A DNA stretch of 64,000 nt from Didymodactylos carnosus (Eukaryota; Rotifera; Eurotatoria; Philodinida; Philodinidae), in contig CAJNOQ010000083.1 of assembly GCA_905250885.1 (NCBI GenBank), positions 16,153-80,152 on the forward strand. The letters are read 5' to 3'. Shown here one piece after another: positions 11,146 through 23,600 of this stretch (position 1 is its first letter; each line of letters starts with the position of its first letter). Under the pieces are notes generated by a model, which did no database searches, had not been told where the DNA came from, and saw nothing but the letters and a program-made list of their open reading frames with translations. A program made the translations under genes and the position numbers.

Positions 11146-12799
11146 ATGTCATCTGATGTTAAAATTCAGAAATGGATTGATCGTCGATTTTTTCTCTCAA
11201 CAAATGAAGCTGCCTCTCGTCTATTTTGTTTTAATACATCGGATGGCTTTATGTTCGGAAATATATTTTTGGATGTACGTATGTGTGAAAAACAAAGAAG
11301 ATAGAACATTTTAGTGTCTATCCTATTTGTTTGGTTAGAATGACAATACATTTTCATGTGAAGAAGTTGAAACAAATCATTTTGGCTACAATTTAAGTCA
11401 AATATGTTGGTTATCAAATACTGTTTATAGACCATCTCAAAAATATATAAGGTAAAATTTTTATCTGACAATTCATTAAGATCTAAATTTTATTTTTTAT
11501 TTGTAGTATTAGCTTTATCAGTATGCCGAATACAAATGGACAATCATCAGTTATTTTCAACAGTAATACAAATGGTGATCAATCGTTAAAAGTATATTAA
11601 TATTTATATCAATTTGTTTATATTTCTATAGAAATTATTTTATTTTTAGTGGCTCGATGAGAATATGGAATCTACAACATCATCCATAGCATATAATCCA
11701 ACACAAGAACGTATTGCAATTAGTTATTTAAATAGTTCGATAAAAATTTATAATCTTTCGCATAATAATTGTTTACATCAGTATAAATTTGATAATGAAA
11801 TATATAATCTCGATTGGAATAAAATTGATTCACATTTAGTAAGTATTTTCTGTTGCTCAACAGCTTCAAAAGACTAGACAATTATTACTAGTCAATTGAT
11901 TGAGTTTAATAGGAATTGAACAATAGGTACAAGAATAAAATAAAATTCAAAGATATGGTGAGCTTTGCTATAAAAGGTACTCATACTGTAATAAAAACAT
12001 GCTATGTTATTAACCACTATTACACACGTTACTTAAAATAGTTACATTAGACGTTTTCAAATTGTCGATTCCCTTGTCTTCTCCCTTATTTAAGAGATAG
12101 TCGTGCTATATCAACACTAGAAGGTTATAACCTACATCTTTTTGCTAGCATATTTACTTTTTGTTCCTTCAGTTATTAATAAATCAACCAGATCGTCTAG
12201 TTGTATACGATTATCAACGAAAATCGATTAGTTGTACATTATCAGCCAAGGAAAAACAAAAAGAATATTTCGCTGATTGTATATGGAAACCGTTATCTTC
12301 TTCAATGATTATTGCCCGATGTAAAAATGACTTGCTTGTATGGGATAAACGAATTGGACGGTATGTTTGACTTTATATTCTGGCTTTTATGTACATTATC
12401 TAACATTCTTTTTTTGTTGTTAAAGTGAACCGATTCGAACAGAACAACTGGGTCAAATCGGATATTATCAAAACATGAAATTTAGTTTTCATTCAAACAA
12501 TATACTGGCTGCATATAATTCGACGTTGAAAAAAATAAAAATCTATGACTTTCGATTTATGATTGTAAGTTCTAATTAAGAGAACTAGTGAGAGAGAGAA
12601 ACTAGTTATTAAGAAAATAATCTCATCCTCGTCTCTTTTTTGTTCTTAGATGCGTCAAGTAGAATCATTTTGTAATGAATCGTTTCTTGATTATCATTGG
12701 ACAACAGATGCACCGGCACTTGTTGTTGCCACTCATTCTGGACAATTACATTGGCTGGATATTGACTATCGTTCTGAGAAAAAAATTTCATTTGGTTAA
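11146..12799 (+). CDS. WD40-repeat protein, WDR73-like
   Basis: Seven exons (11146-11274, 11339-11451, 11507-11591, 11650-11838, 12173-12360, 12426-12564, 12650-12799) join in phase to a 330-residue protein. It shows degenerate WD40 blades, including RIAISYLNSSIKIYN, DRLVVYDYQRK, IIARCKNDLLVWDKR, LAAYNSTLKKIKIYDFR and the final ALVVATHSGQLHWLDI. The N-terminus (KIQKWIDRRFFLSTNE) and the NHFGYNLSQICWL segment line up in order with the corresponding parts of WDR73 as I remember it, and the length is close to that family (about 380). WDR73 proteins are linked to Integrator function and to microtubule and centrosome roles. The blades are so divergent that another small WD40 family remains possible. 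The gene lies 0.7 kb after dynamitin in the same direction. Confidence 0.55.
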
Positions 12800-14184
12800 A
12801 TTGTTGACAGTATCTTTTTCTATTGAACAGTACTACTATCGTTGTTAACAGAGTTTTGTACAGAATCATTTTTGTTGTTGTTATTATAAGACAAATATTC
12901 TATTTTCTGTGCTATTTTTGAAACATTTTTTGTTCTTTTGTGCTAATTAAGAGATAGATAATTGTAGGTTTTTTTTAAAAGTTTTATATAGAATAGATAT
13001 AACGCTGAACTGTAATCGATAATATACACTGATGCAAATTGCCATAAGCAAAAAACACGTACAATCGATCATCAAGTGCAATATCTTAGAGTATGTCATT
13101 GCTAAATGGGAATGCTATGTAGAAAAAGAAAAATGTTTTATCTGTAATTCCAATGAAAGAGCGATTCGGTTTGCAGAATTGTGCATTTCATAAAGGCTAT
13201 CGCTTTAAGTAACGCATCCCCTCCAGAATATAAGACGTCCATAATCTTCTATTTGACAACCAACTCAAGTCGATTTTGGACCAAAAAGTGTGAACGAATC
13301 TTAGGAAAAAATTGACAGTAATGAGCTTTTATTCTGGAGGAAGTTTACGCTAAACCAGACATCACTAAGTTCATGATAATTTGAACTTATTAACGAGAGT
13401 TTACACTCTTTTCCTCAGAAGATCGGTCTAAAATATCGCAATCGATCGCAGAAAAACGTCTATTTAATGATGAACGGAACGATTCACTCAAAAATCTAGT
13501 ATTGCATAATGTAATAACTTAAGTCAAAATAGGCTTTTCAATTTTCGGCACGATCTCTGCACTTTTTGGATGTATTTTGTTTTAAAAAGTAAAGTTATAC
13601 AACTTTCGAAATATTAAAAATATATGGAGTATTTTCATAGTTTTTGTAGACTCATGCTGTTGTAGGTTCGAATCGTCCTTTCGTAGAATTTGTGCGCTCA
13701 GGCGTTGGTGAGAATGAATGGTTTACTCAAAAGAAAACTGTATAAAAAGAAAATATTTTCTAGTGGAAAGCAATGGATCTCCTTTTGTCTTACTCAATCG
13801 AATTAATCAGTGTTATACCTAAAATAGGAGCAAAAAAGAAACAAATACTTCTGGTGGTTTAGTTAAATTTGTACTACTGAATTGATAACTCCTAGGATTC
13901 AGTCATTATGATCGTTTGAAGGTGCCTGTATAAAAAGGTTGGTGCTACTCATAGATGTCCTTACGTGGAACATTCTTATGCCCATTTTCAGAACATAAAA
14001 GCATGCGGTTTTCTCGCCATCAATGCAATTCTATTGACTCATTTTATTATTTATTCATATTCAACTCATTCTATTGACTCTGTTTATCACTATTGAACAA
14101 TAAATTAGTGTCAAAGTACCAGAAAATATCAAGTTTTTAGTGAATACATGTTCTACGAATACAATAGCTCTGAAGATCGATTAG
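12800..14184. other. Intergenic, no gene seen
   Basis: No frame above background and no clear repeat across 1.4 kb. A GGTTCGAATC word at 13665 resembles a tRNA T-arm, but no acceptor stem or D-arm can be folded around it. Confidence 0.45.
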
Positions 14185-14299
14185 GCCCTCTCTACACTAC
14201 AAAAGTTAAAGGAGCATTAAGCAGTTCTATTGGCTTAAACTAACTTTTAGCCAATAGAATTGCTTAAAGCTCCTTTAACTTTTGTAGTGTAGACAAGGC
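14185..14299. mobile_element. Fold-back MITE, about 55-bp arms
   Basis: The arms 14185-14239 and 14245-14299 are near-perfect reverse complements, sharing TACACTACAAAAGTTAAAGG at the outer part. They meet around a 5-base loop, so almost the whole 115 bp is a hairpin. It sits 380 bp upstream of the TMEM183 start. Confidence 0.85.
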
Positions 14300-14680
14300 T
14301 TTACGCAAGTAAAAGCGAGTGTCATTTTTAGTGTGTTCTGAAGGCGTATCTAGGCAATCCCCCGGTCATCTCGATTGGCATAATGAAAAACTACGCTACG
14401 CAGAATTATGGCCAGAAACCATTACATATTATATGTACTTTTCTACCCATGACAATAACTCCTTTACTATAGATGGCATGAGTATCGTCCAATCATTTTG
14501 CATGCTCATATGTAATCAGCAGGTAAATAACGCACACTCATTTGAAAGATGTCCGATCCAGGTGGAACGTTTTTCCGAGACCTTTTACGGTCTAATAAAT
14601 TATTCTTTTCTACATTTAATTTTGACCATGGTTTATGCAACAGCTAGTTGCAGTCTTCCAGTTCGAAAAAATACTTCATT

Positions 14681-16906
14681 ATGCCAAAAAAATCGAAAAA
14701 CCATCGTAAAAATGCTGTAATTTCATCAGCAAGTGAAAGTATGAGATTAGCATTTAAAGGTAGAGGATTGTGCTGATATTAACTGGTATCAATTGAACTA
14801 AACATTTTTATTCGTAGATTTTAGCGTATATGATTATTCACGTTCAACAAAAGATTCACCACAGAATAATCTTAGAACATCATCAAAATTGACACGTGAA
14901 AGTATGTAATTTCACAATTTTCTTTTTCTGCTATATATATTTTCTTTTTTATTATTAAAGGTAAAGATTTGATGAGTGAACAAGATTGGTATGAAAAAGA
15001 TTTGTCTGATTTTGATGATCCGCAATTGTCTGACGAGGAAAACGAAGGTAAAATTATTTACTGACTTTGTATTTTTAGTTGAGCGGCACTAATTGAGATA
15101 GGCGAACGCTGACGGTCATTTTTTTATTTGTGCCAATTGTTAGTGATTTAATCATCGCACTAGTCTCTTTTTGCATAGTCATCTATTGATAACAATCTCT
15201 AGTTTAGTAGTTGAGGGCTATCACTCCTATCGTAATCATACATTAGAACGGTTTCTTTAGTCGGATAAATATAAAATACTGTTATTTACAAATAACTATA
15301 AGTTACTCTATTTCCTTTCTTTTGTTTGTGTACTTTTCATATCACACTGTTAAATATTTTTAATATTTGACAAAGTAATTCATTCTGAATCTTTTCCTTT
15401 GATAAAGAAAAAAGATGATTAATAAAATATATTAAAATCACAAAAATAGTAATAAAATTCCTATATTATATTATATTATACTGCTAATCTAAAAAGGAGA
15501 CTCATATCCTCGCCGAAAATATGTCATCAGTGTACATGTCGTGAATTGCGACTCTTCCTCCTGTTGTAAATCTGTCTTATTCCATCGGATGTCAGTTATA
15601 CTTGTTGAATCAAAGCAGCACTTCTCATCGACTCAAATAGAAAGTTTACTTCCTCCTTTGAAAATATTATAATTCTTGCTGTTGTATAAAATGTTAGTAC
15701 GCAGCCGGACTAAAAGGGATACACAGTACGGTTGAACAAGAAAATAATCATGTTTAAGTATGAATTCGACTTATTTACTGGATGTTCTTTCTGTTTTTTT
15801 TTACAGCGAAACTAGTTGTAAGACTCAAAAGACATACAAAACAAAATGCTAGTGTATCTGGAAACGATATTCAAGATGAACGAGCATATCCGTTGGACTT
15901 CTGGTTTATTCTTTCGCTGTATATCGCCCCAGAAGATATTGGTCGTTTTTCAAGCATTTGTCGAGCATCACACTATGTTGTTGGTACACCCTGGTTTTGG
16001 TTAAAAAAATATGTACAGTACGTATGATGAAGAAAAAGTTGTTTATTAACAATCACCGTTGGTTTTATTTATTCTTTATCTTTTCGTTTTTAGGTACAAT
16101 AAAAGTGAAGCAAAACAGTTGACACGTCTTCTCACCAAAGAAAAAGCTCCCATTATTCGTACACATGTTATTAAATCATTATATTCAGTTTATCCTGTAT
16201 TTCAAGAACGCCTGAATAAAACCGATGTAATACAAAAAGATCCATATTTTTTGGAACATTGGCGATGTATACGAATATGGCATACAAAATCAACAAATAA
16301 TAATAAAGAAGGTTGGAATTATTACTTTGAGTTTCGATTTGATTCATCGTTTCGTCCAAAATCAAAACAAACTACATCGACATTTAGTGTAACGAATAAT
16401 TCTAGTAATTCATCTGCAATAGCAACAGAATATCTCGTTGATAAGGATTGTTGTGTATTACATTTATATTGTTCAAATTTTGTTCCTGTTGGTCCGTTTA
16501 TGGTACGTGGAAATAATACTAACTCTGTTTATTTTTCAGATGTTTTTCTGTTGACAATGTTTGTGCTAAATACATTCATCTTCTCATTTGTTCACTGTTT
16601 TGTTGTTGTACACTCGTTACATTTCTTTTTTTGGGTTTTTAGGGTATGATTCTATCAAAAATTAATCTTAACGTTAGTAGTGATTATCGTTATCATAAAA
16701 TAAAAATGTGGTTCGGTACAAGTTCTGTATGTTTGTCGACGGCGTCCAATAAGAATAGTGCACAAAATGTAACAAATTCAGTTGTTATTATTGATCCCAT
16801 CTTGTTTTTGAAAATTTATCATTGGTAAGTTAACTCTGAGTTCTTTATTTATCACTTGATGTTTTTTTGTATTTTCAGGTGGAACTCACCATCCAAATTT
16901 GAATGA
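14681..16906 (+). CDS. TMEM183: TMEM183 family protein
   Basis: Seven exons (14681-14738, 14818-14901, 14961-15047, 15807-16017, 16094-16502, 16643-16824, 16879-16906) give 352 residues in continuous phase; the vertebrate protein has about 376. The basic start MPKKSKNHRK, the F-box-like block YPLDFWFILSLYIAPEDIGR, the block FVPVGPFMGMILSKINLNVS and the closing VIIDPILFLKIYHWWNSP are all in the order expected of TMEM183A/B. The family is conserved in animals, but its biochemical role is not established. The hydrophobic block near residues 270-290 is the reason for the TMEM name. The start codon follows a pyrimidine-rich AG acceptor by about 20 bases. A polyadenylation signal AATAAA is at 17008. 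The 760-bp third intron contains only AT-rich sequence. Confidence 0.88.
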
Positions 16907-17440
16907 AAAAATCAGCGGCAAGATCAACGTTTTATTCTTTACCTGTGATGAGTTTACTGTGATGTGCCGTGTTTATCTTCTGTAGTGCTTTGTTTTTCTT
17001 CTTTTGTAATAAACGACGTTTTCTTTGTACAAACAACATTTTTATCTCTCTGTATATATTAAAGTATTATTTCTTAAGAATACAGAGTTAGTCTATGGTG
17101 TTGATGTTGTATGCGATGTAGTATGGGTAATACTTCACACTTATCGGAAGTTTGTATCGCTAAGGTTTCATGTTCATAAATACTTCGGCAATGGTTCGCT
17201 GAATGACTAATAAATATAATTGATGATCATTAAACCATAACTCTGGCTTCATCATATGTATTTAATGTATTGAACTTAAAAAGGTGATGATAGAATCAGA
17301 TAGTTAAATAAAGATTTTTGTAAGAATTTTTTTGCACGATAAAGTTCGATAAAATTTTGAAAAGACATTGTTATAGTTTAACTTGTATGACGAGAGGAAC
17401 AAAAATTATAAATAGCTTTATTGAAGACTATGATGGTCAT

Positions 17441-18449
17441 AATCAAGATCTTGGATTAAAAGATGTCACAAGATCTTGCAAAAAATATCAACTTCAAGAT
17501 CTTGTGCACAGAAATTTCAAGTTCTTAAGTGAGTTAGTCAAGATATTTCAAGCTCTGGAAGTACATTTCTTTAAAATCTTGAAGTCTTTTCACATATATG
17601 ACAGCCGTAGCCATTAGACATACTATGATAAATGATCGCTGTCTCTTCCACGAACAACTATGACACAAAAAAGAAAACATGTATTAAGTTATTCAAAGTG
17701 TCAACATTTTTGCACTTACATGCGAACAAGAGTATGAAACAAAATGATAACTCAAATATTTAGGTTTTGGTTGTTGAACTTACATAAGAGATAAAAATAA
17801 AAAAAGTTGAGGGTGACTGTTAACCAAGGAAGTTTTTTCAAGGAAGAGAATGTGAAGGCGCAAGTCTTCTACACTATATATTTCGAAATTTCTATCTGTT
17901 GACTGAGTCATATTCGCACCCTGATGAGGTCGCTAGATTTGGTCTTCAGACTGCTTGGAATAAATCCATGTATTAAATAGATTCAATACAATAGAATAGT
18001 ACAAGACAACTTGAAACTTGTGGTACATTCAAACAAAAATGTCGCAGGCTAATTGTATCGTGGGAATTGCAGTGAAAAAATTTCCCTGGCTAAAAGTCAC
18101 CCTCGGCTTATTTAGTCTTTATCTCTTATGCAAGTTCAACAACCAAAACCTAAATATTTGAGTTATCATTTTGTTTCATACTCTTGTTCGCATGTAAGTG
18201 CAAAAATGTTGATACTTTGAATAACTTAATACATGTTTTCTTTTTTGTGTCATAGTTGTTCGTGGAAGAGACAGCGATCATCTATCATAGTATGTCTAAT
18301 GGCTACGGCTGTCATATATGTGAAAAGACTTCAAGATTTTAAAGAAATGTACTTCCAGAGCTTGAAATATCTTGACTAACTCACTTAAGATCTTGAAGTT
18401 GATATTTTTTGCAAGATCTTGTGACATCTTTTAATCCAAGATCTTGATT
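17441..18449. mobile_element. 1-kb inverted-repeat element
   Basis: The left arm 17441-17818 and right arm 18095-18449 are reverse complements at high identity around a 276-base centre. The right arm lacks about 24 bases between two short direct repeats related to AAGATCTT, a slippage-type deletion. The outer ends carry several CAAGATCTTG words, themselves palindromes. Open frames crossing the arms (17357-17617) are incidental. The centre has no recognisable gene. Confidence 0.85.
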
Positions 18450-18927
18450 GTAAAAACTAGTAATTCTTCTAACCTACTCTTCGAACCTTGATTACAAGAA
18501 CTAAAACTGATTTAATTCCATGCAAGGTTAGAAGAATAGATCAATACTAGTCGTGCTCGATAGGAACTGAACGTGAAAGCTCACATTATGACGGCAACGA
18601 CACTTCAACTGTTATAGTAACAATACAATATATTCTTAATGAAACTATAGCTAACTTATCAAGTTTAAAAAATCAAAAAAAAATAAATTTAAAATGACAA
18701 AAAATTTGTCTAATTAAAGCAAAAGAAGAAAAATGCACAGATTAGACCACGCACGTTCAAATGCTAAAGGTTTCAAAAACTCACGAGGGTACACTATCCA
18801 TTCAGAAGGATGTAAAAACATTGCCAGTTTGTTTGAAAATTACAATTAGGAAATGCTATTGAAAAATAATGTGGGCTAAAATAGAGACAAAAAATAAGAT
18901 AATAGGAGGATGGCCATATTTATATTA

Positions 18928-20675
18928 TTATGAACCGCGTTCTAGCCAACGAATAGTATAATCTGATTCCAAGTCACAGTATCCTGGTTGAAACGGTGTG
19001 ACGCTGATTTCCGAATATGACGTTCGCGATGGTGTTGGGCTCAAATAGGAATTTGTATCTGATGTATTTGCTGAAAGTTGTTCATATTGTTGCTGAAGAT
19101 TATTCGATTCACCATGTAATGAATCATCGGATTCATGTTCAGATAATTCTAGAACAGAGACCAGAAAATCAATAATGTTAGAAGAAAAAGACTTTAACAT
19201 AGATCCATTCATAATACGAAGCTACTTAAGAGAAAGAAGGCGGAGTGCAAATATTTTAAATTCGGAGCGTCAGTGCGAGGTTAGAGCACCCGTTATAGCA
19301 TTTTCTTCGTTCCTAGACAGGATACTTACCGTCATATGGTACAGCTGTATCATCATTACTTATTTCTTCTTCATGTGTACTTTGACTTTTCAGACTGGCT
19401 TTTCTTGTCTGATTTTGCATTACACCTGGCCATCTTCGTCCAGAATCTTTTTTCAATCGTTTTTCCTTCGCACGACGATTCTGGAACCAAACCTAAACAA
19501 AAACGATCACGGAGGTAATATAACCATCCTCAACGTAAATATTTTCATATAATTTCATTATAATACATTGTTTTACAAAAACCGTGAAAAGTTGGTCATA
19601 CAATATAAGCCTGATAAAAAAGTTGGACTTGTATTTTTCTTTATACCACGACCTTAACCGAAATTCACTATACTCGGTACAAAATACTATTTAAGGCATA
19701 CTTGTACAACTCTCATGTCCAATCCGGTTTCGTTTGCTAATTGTTCTCGTACGTGTCTCGCTGGTTTCGGTGAGGTATTATACGCTTGTTTTAATATTTC
19801 AAGTTGTTTTTGTAATATTGTTGTTCGTGGACGCTTACTTGTGTCGTCAAATTCTACAAACAATAGTGTAAATCTTCTTGTTACTCATACTATAAGAAGA
19901 ATGATAGAGAATACCTTTATTTTTTAGTGTGTCAAAATCAATTTTACAACATAACTTTTGATCATCAATTAAATAAAATTCATCGCCAGTTTTCAATTCT
20001 CGATGACAAATTAGACATGAGAAACATTGTAAATGATAAACAAACTTATTTGCCCGACGAACAACTTCTGTTGGTGGGATACCGTGGCCACAGGATGCGC
20101 ATTTTGTGCCAAATTTTCTTAAAAAGAAGAAAAAAAAACCAGATAAAATTCCTGGTTATCTTGTAATGTGATGATTACCGAAAAAAATCTTCTTTGCAGT
20201 AAATATAACCGTCACGTGCAGAACATTTATCCATTAATTTGACATGGCATTCATTACATTTTAAACAACTAGCATGATAATATCGATCCAAAACTTTAAA
20301 TATAAATTTATCACATATAGGTAATGTACACACAGAACATTGGAGGAATGAAACTAAAATAAAATGTAATATGATCGAAAATTAATAGAAAAAAAACACT
20401 GAAAAATTTAACAAAAAAAATTTATGTCACAGTAATTTCTGAAAGTGAAAAAATTCAAATAAAGGTTAATCTGATTTAAAAAATCTAGATAAAAATGATT
20501 TGATTTTTAGAAATTTTCTTAAAGAACGAACTGATGTATGTACTTGAGGTGATTTGACCCCTGATAACTAAACAATACCGTGATGTTCCCAAACTGGTTC
20601 GCTGTTTTTATCCAAGCCTTGTAGGGTTCGATGATTTAATTCGCTTTGTTCATTACTGTTATCATTAAATGTCAT
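18928..20675 (-). CDS. LHX3: LIM-homeobox transcription factor, LHX3/LHX4 (Lim3) class
   Basis: A nuclear DNA-binding regulator; the class specifies motor neurons and neuroendocrine cells in other animals. The exons, in transcript order, are complement 20579-20675, 20179-20353, 19915-20117, 19702-19853, 19330-19492 and 18928-19148, giving 336 residues. LIM domain 1 starts at [13 protein letters not shown] and ends YCKEDFF. LIM domain 2 runs from [20 protein letters not shown] to KLCCKIDFD. Both have the zinc-ligand Cys/His spacing. The homeodomain begins [15 protein letters not shown] and holds [20 protein letters not shown] and [16 protein letters not shown]. The PARHVREQL and [20 protein letters not shown] segments are signatures of LHX3/4 rather than LHX1/5. 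The acidic Ser-rich tail is poorly conserved. The first exon is supported by phase and donor only. Whether it should be called LHX3 or LHX4 cannot be told. Confidence 0.92.
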
Positions 20676-23600
20676 AATCCGCTCAATATTTTTTAACGCG
20701 CTTATATAGTATGTAATATTATCCCATACACGTTCTTTAAAGAGATTTTTTTTTCTTTCACGATACACTTTTTTTTTTTGTCTATTAGAATAAAATTTGT
20801 CATTAAAAGTATGTATTTTTCTATGTGGTAGAAATTCATTCGTTTAAGACATATATCTACCAATAAGAATAATGCTGATGCAGTTCACTTAAAAATAGAA
20901 AAAAAAGAGGAAAAAAAGAAGAATCTGATAATATGATGGGTGAGAAACGATTATGTGGATGGAAAAAGAGAAGGATAAAAAAGAAACGGAATTGAATAAC
21001 GTAAAAAAGATCCTTCTATTCTAAAACAATTAGATTAATCGTTCATCAGTGTTTTGAAAATTATTCTGTTATTGGCAAGTATTTTACTGCTAAATTATTA
21101 TGATAAAATTTAGAAGTTAAATTTCATATTTTTTTGTTTAATAGAGAGAGACTTGAATTTTTTTATTTTTTTATTGATTTCAAATAGTTATTTTGCTCAA
21201 AATTTCAATTTTTAGAAAAAAAGCGGAGAAAATATTTACTTTTTGTTACTTTAGAAATTAGAAACTAACCATTTCATGTGTACTTTTTTAGATCTTGATA
21301 TCAGTAAAACGTTAGAGAAAACCAGACTTGAGCAGACAATTGAAATAAACCGTTTTTGTCGCACGCAACTCAAACGTTGACAGGAGAAATTATTATATAT
21401 CGCCTTTGTCAAAAGGATTTGTTAACATTTTTTTTTGAATGATATTTTACATCAATAAAAATCTAAGTCTCTCTTTATATATATGATTCAATTAATTCGG
21501 TATACAAGAAAAATGATACACATATTGTAAATGGTCAGTGAACATTTGACATTGATCACACATTCATGTTTTGTTGTTGCATGAGATATATCTCTCTAAT
21601 CTATCAAAAATCTTTAGAAGAAAAAAAAAGAAGTTTGTCAAAGGGAACAAGCGCACGATTAATATTGAAACATGTGCAATCGATGAACTTTTGTCAACAC
21701 AATGAAACACGCGACACTATCGCACAAAAAGATAAAAATTTATCTGATAGACGTTTTATGATTCCATACAAACAAAAAATACAGTTGAAATTGTATTTAA
21801 GAAAAAGCGATAGTATCGAAAAAAAGTTATGAAAAATTACTTTAACTACTAGTGTACTTCGACTTTATATTTACACGAAAAAAAGTTAAATTAACTAATT
21901 TAAGTACTACGTCGGACAATGTATATGTCAAAACTTCAAAGTGCAACCGTACGTCCCCTTTGAACTTGATTCTAATCAATAACAGTACTGAAAACACAGT
22001 TTCTTAGATATTTTTAAATCAGACTCGATATTAATACTCCTCAGATATGTTTTTCATTTGTGCATTTAAGCAGTGCTTAATTTTAAAAAAGGACGCTGGT
22101 AGAAGTTAAAAGGTACTGTATAGCACTGCTTTTTCCTCCTTACAGTGACTTTTCTTTCAGAGACTAAAGTCGTTATTGTAGAATAAACGTCGGTGAGTTC
22201 ATGTATTTCAGTATAATTTCCCAGAGGGATGCTGAAACGTACTCGTTCATACCATATTTAATCCTCTTGTTGCTATTTTGACGTTTTGATTTTAAACAGC
22301 GAATGGTGGAATTTTCAGGTTTCGTATAGAAACAAACATGTACATTAGGATCAGGTTTTTATGAATAGGTAGCTTTTAAAGTCTAATTGACTTCGCGCGC
22401 AGTCTATGAATCTACTGTATTCTTTTCTTTTGACTAGTACTAACAACATTTTTTCCTTTTCTTCTCTCTTGTTCGAGTGTCAGTCATACCTTCAGTTGTT
22501 TTTTTTAAAAATGTTAAAGGCATTGACAATACGTACAATACTGTTCTAATCCCTGAGGATTGGCATGCTCTAAACTAAAATGGTAAATTCTATTTTATTA
22601 AATTTCCATTGTTATTTTCCACGCTTTTAGTCTACCGTCCAATGAGACTTAAATAAAAAACTTGTTCATACCTACTTTCGTCTTGCATATGTATAGATTA
22701 GCAGAAGAAGAAAAAGAGGAGAAATTCATGGTAAACTGGTCTGTCATATAACAGACGCACATGGAAAATAGATTCTATTTGTGAGGCAACGATGGCGGAT
22801 GTCATTCGGAAGACAAACTAATTTCATCGAAATTATTTTGCATCTCTACATACATCCTTCTTTTAGGAATGAACTTGTCTTGATATGAAACATGAATTTT
22901 AACAATAGTACCCGTTCCTACACGAGATAACAAACCAACCAATAGTTATTAACAAGTCAATCGGATTCGTTATGAAGTAATTTTTCAAGAAGATAGATAA
23001 ATTATCTCATAGGAGAAACGATATGGTTTTCTAAGAAATATACTCTTTTTGTGGCACTATTATAGGTGAATTAAAATATACATGGAAAAATTAACTTTAG
23101 ATGTGTCATCTACGACTCCTCTACTTTTGAATGATCTTATCCCCAAATGTGTGACATCAGAGATAACGTAGAACGAGTAGCTAATTCGAATGAGAAAAAT
23201 GGTATGGAAAGAAAGAAAGAAGAATTTTGCTAGGCAACCCGGTAGTGGAAAGCATTCGTTTTACTCAGTCGACTTAAATATTCATCTTACGACCATCAGC
23301 AAATAATTTTTTTTAAGAGGTTAAGTAAGATGCCAGAAATTTGTGTTATTTTATTGGCGCCGAGTGCTCTCGCTTCCGTATGTGACATTTATTCGAGCCA
23401 CATAGCAGCCGGCACTTAGAAGTAAATATTCCAGAGATGAAACAGCGTGAAGAGCTCTGTAACGCCTCCTTTTGTAAGAAATTTATTGCTCTATTGATGC
23501 TGATATTTTCTGAACGCTTTCCACAAAAAACAGAATTTCCTTAGGTTTTCCTGAACGCTAATTTTACAGAGGCCTTTTAGAAACCTTGTAAAAGTTGTGA

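Noticed and set aside
13660-13700. T-arm-like GGTTCGAATC suggesting a tRNA gene
   Set aside because: No acceptor stem, D-arm or anticodon arm can be placed around it; no other tRNA candidate was seen in the window.
17915-17970. CTGATGAG core in the centre of the 1-kb inverted repeat, suggesting a hammerhead ribozyme
   Set aside because: The required GAAA after stem II is absent (GGAATAAA instead) and the possible stem II is only about four weak pairs.
19175-20166. Plus-strand frames at 19175-20166
   Set aside because: They are antisense shadows of the LIM-homeobox exons, whose minus-strand reading gives clear LIM and homeodomain motifs.
21566-21832. 88-codon plus-strand frame upstream of the LIM-homeobox gene
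   Set aside because: Low-complexity Lys-rich composition, no splice partners, no recognisable motif.
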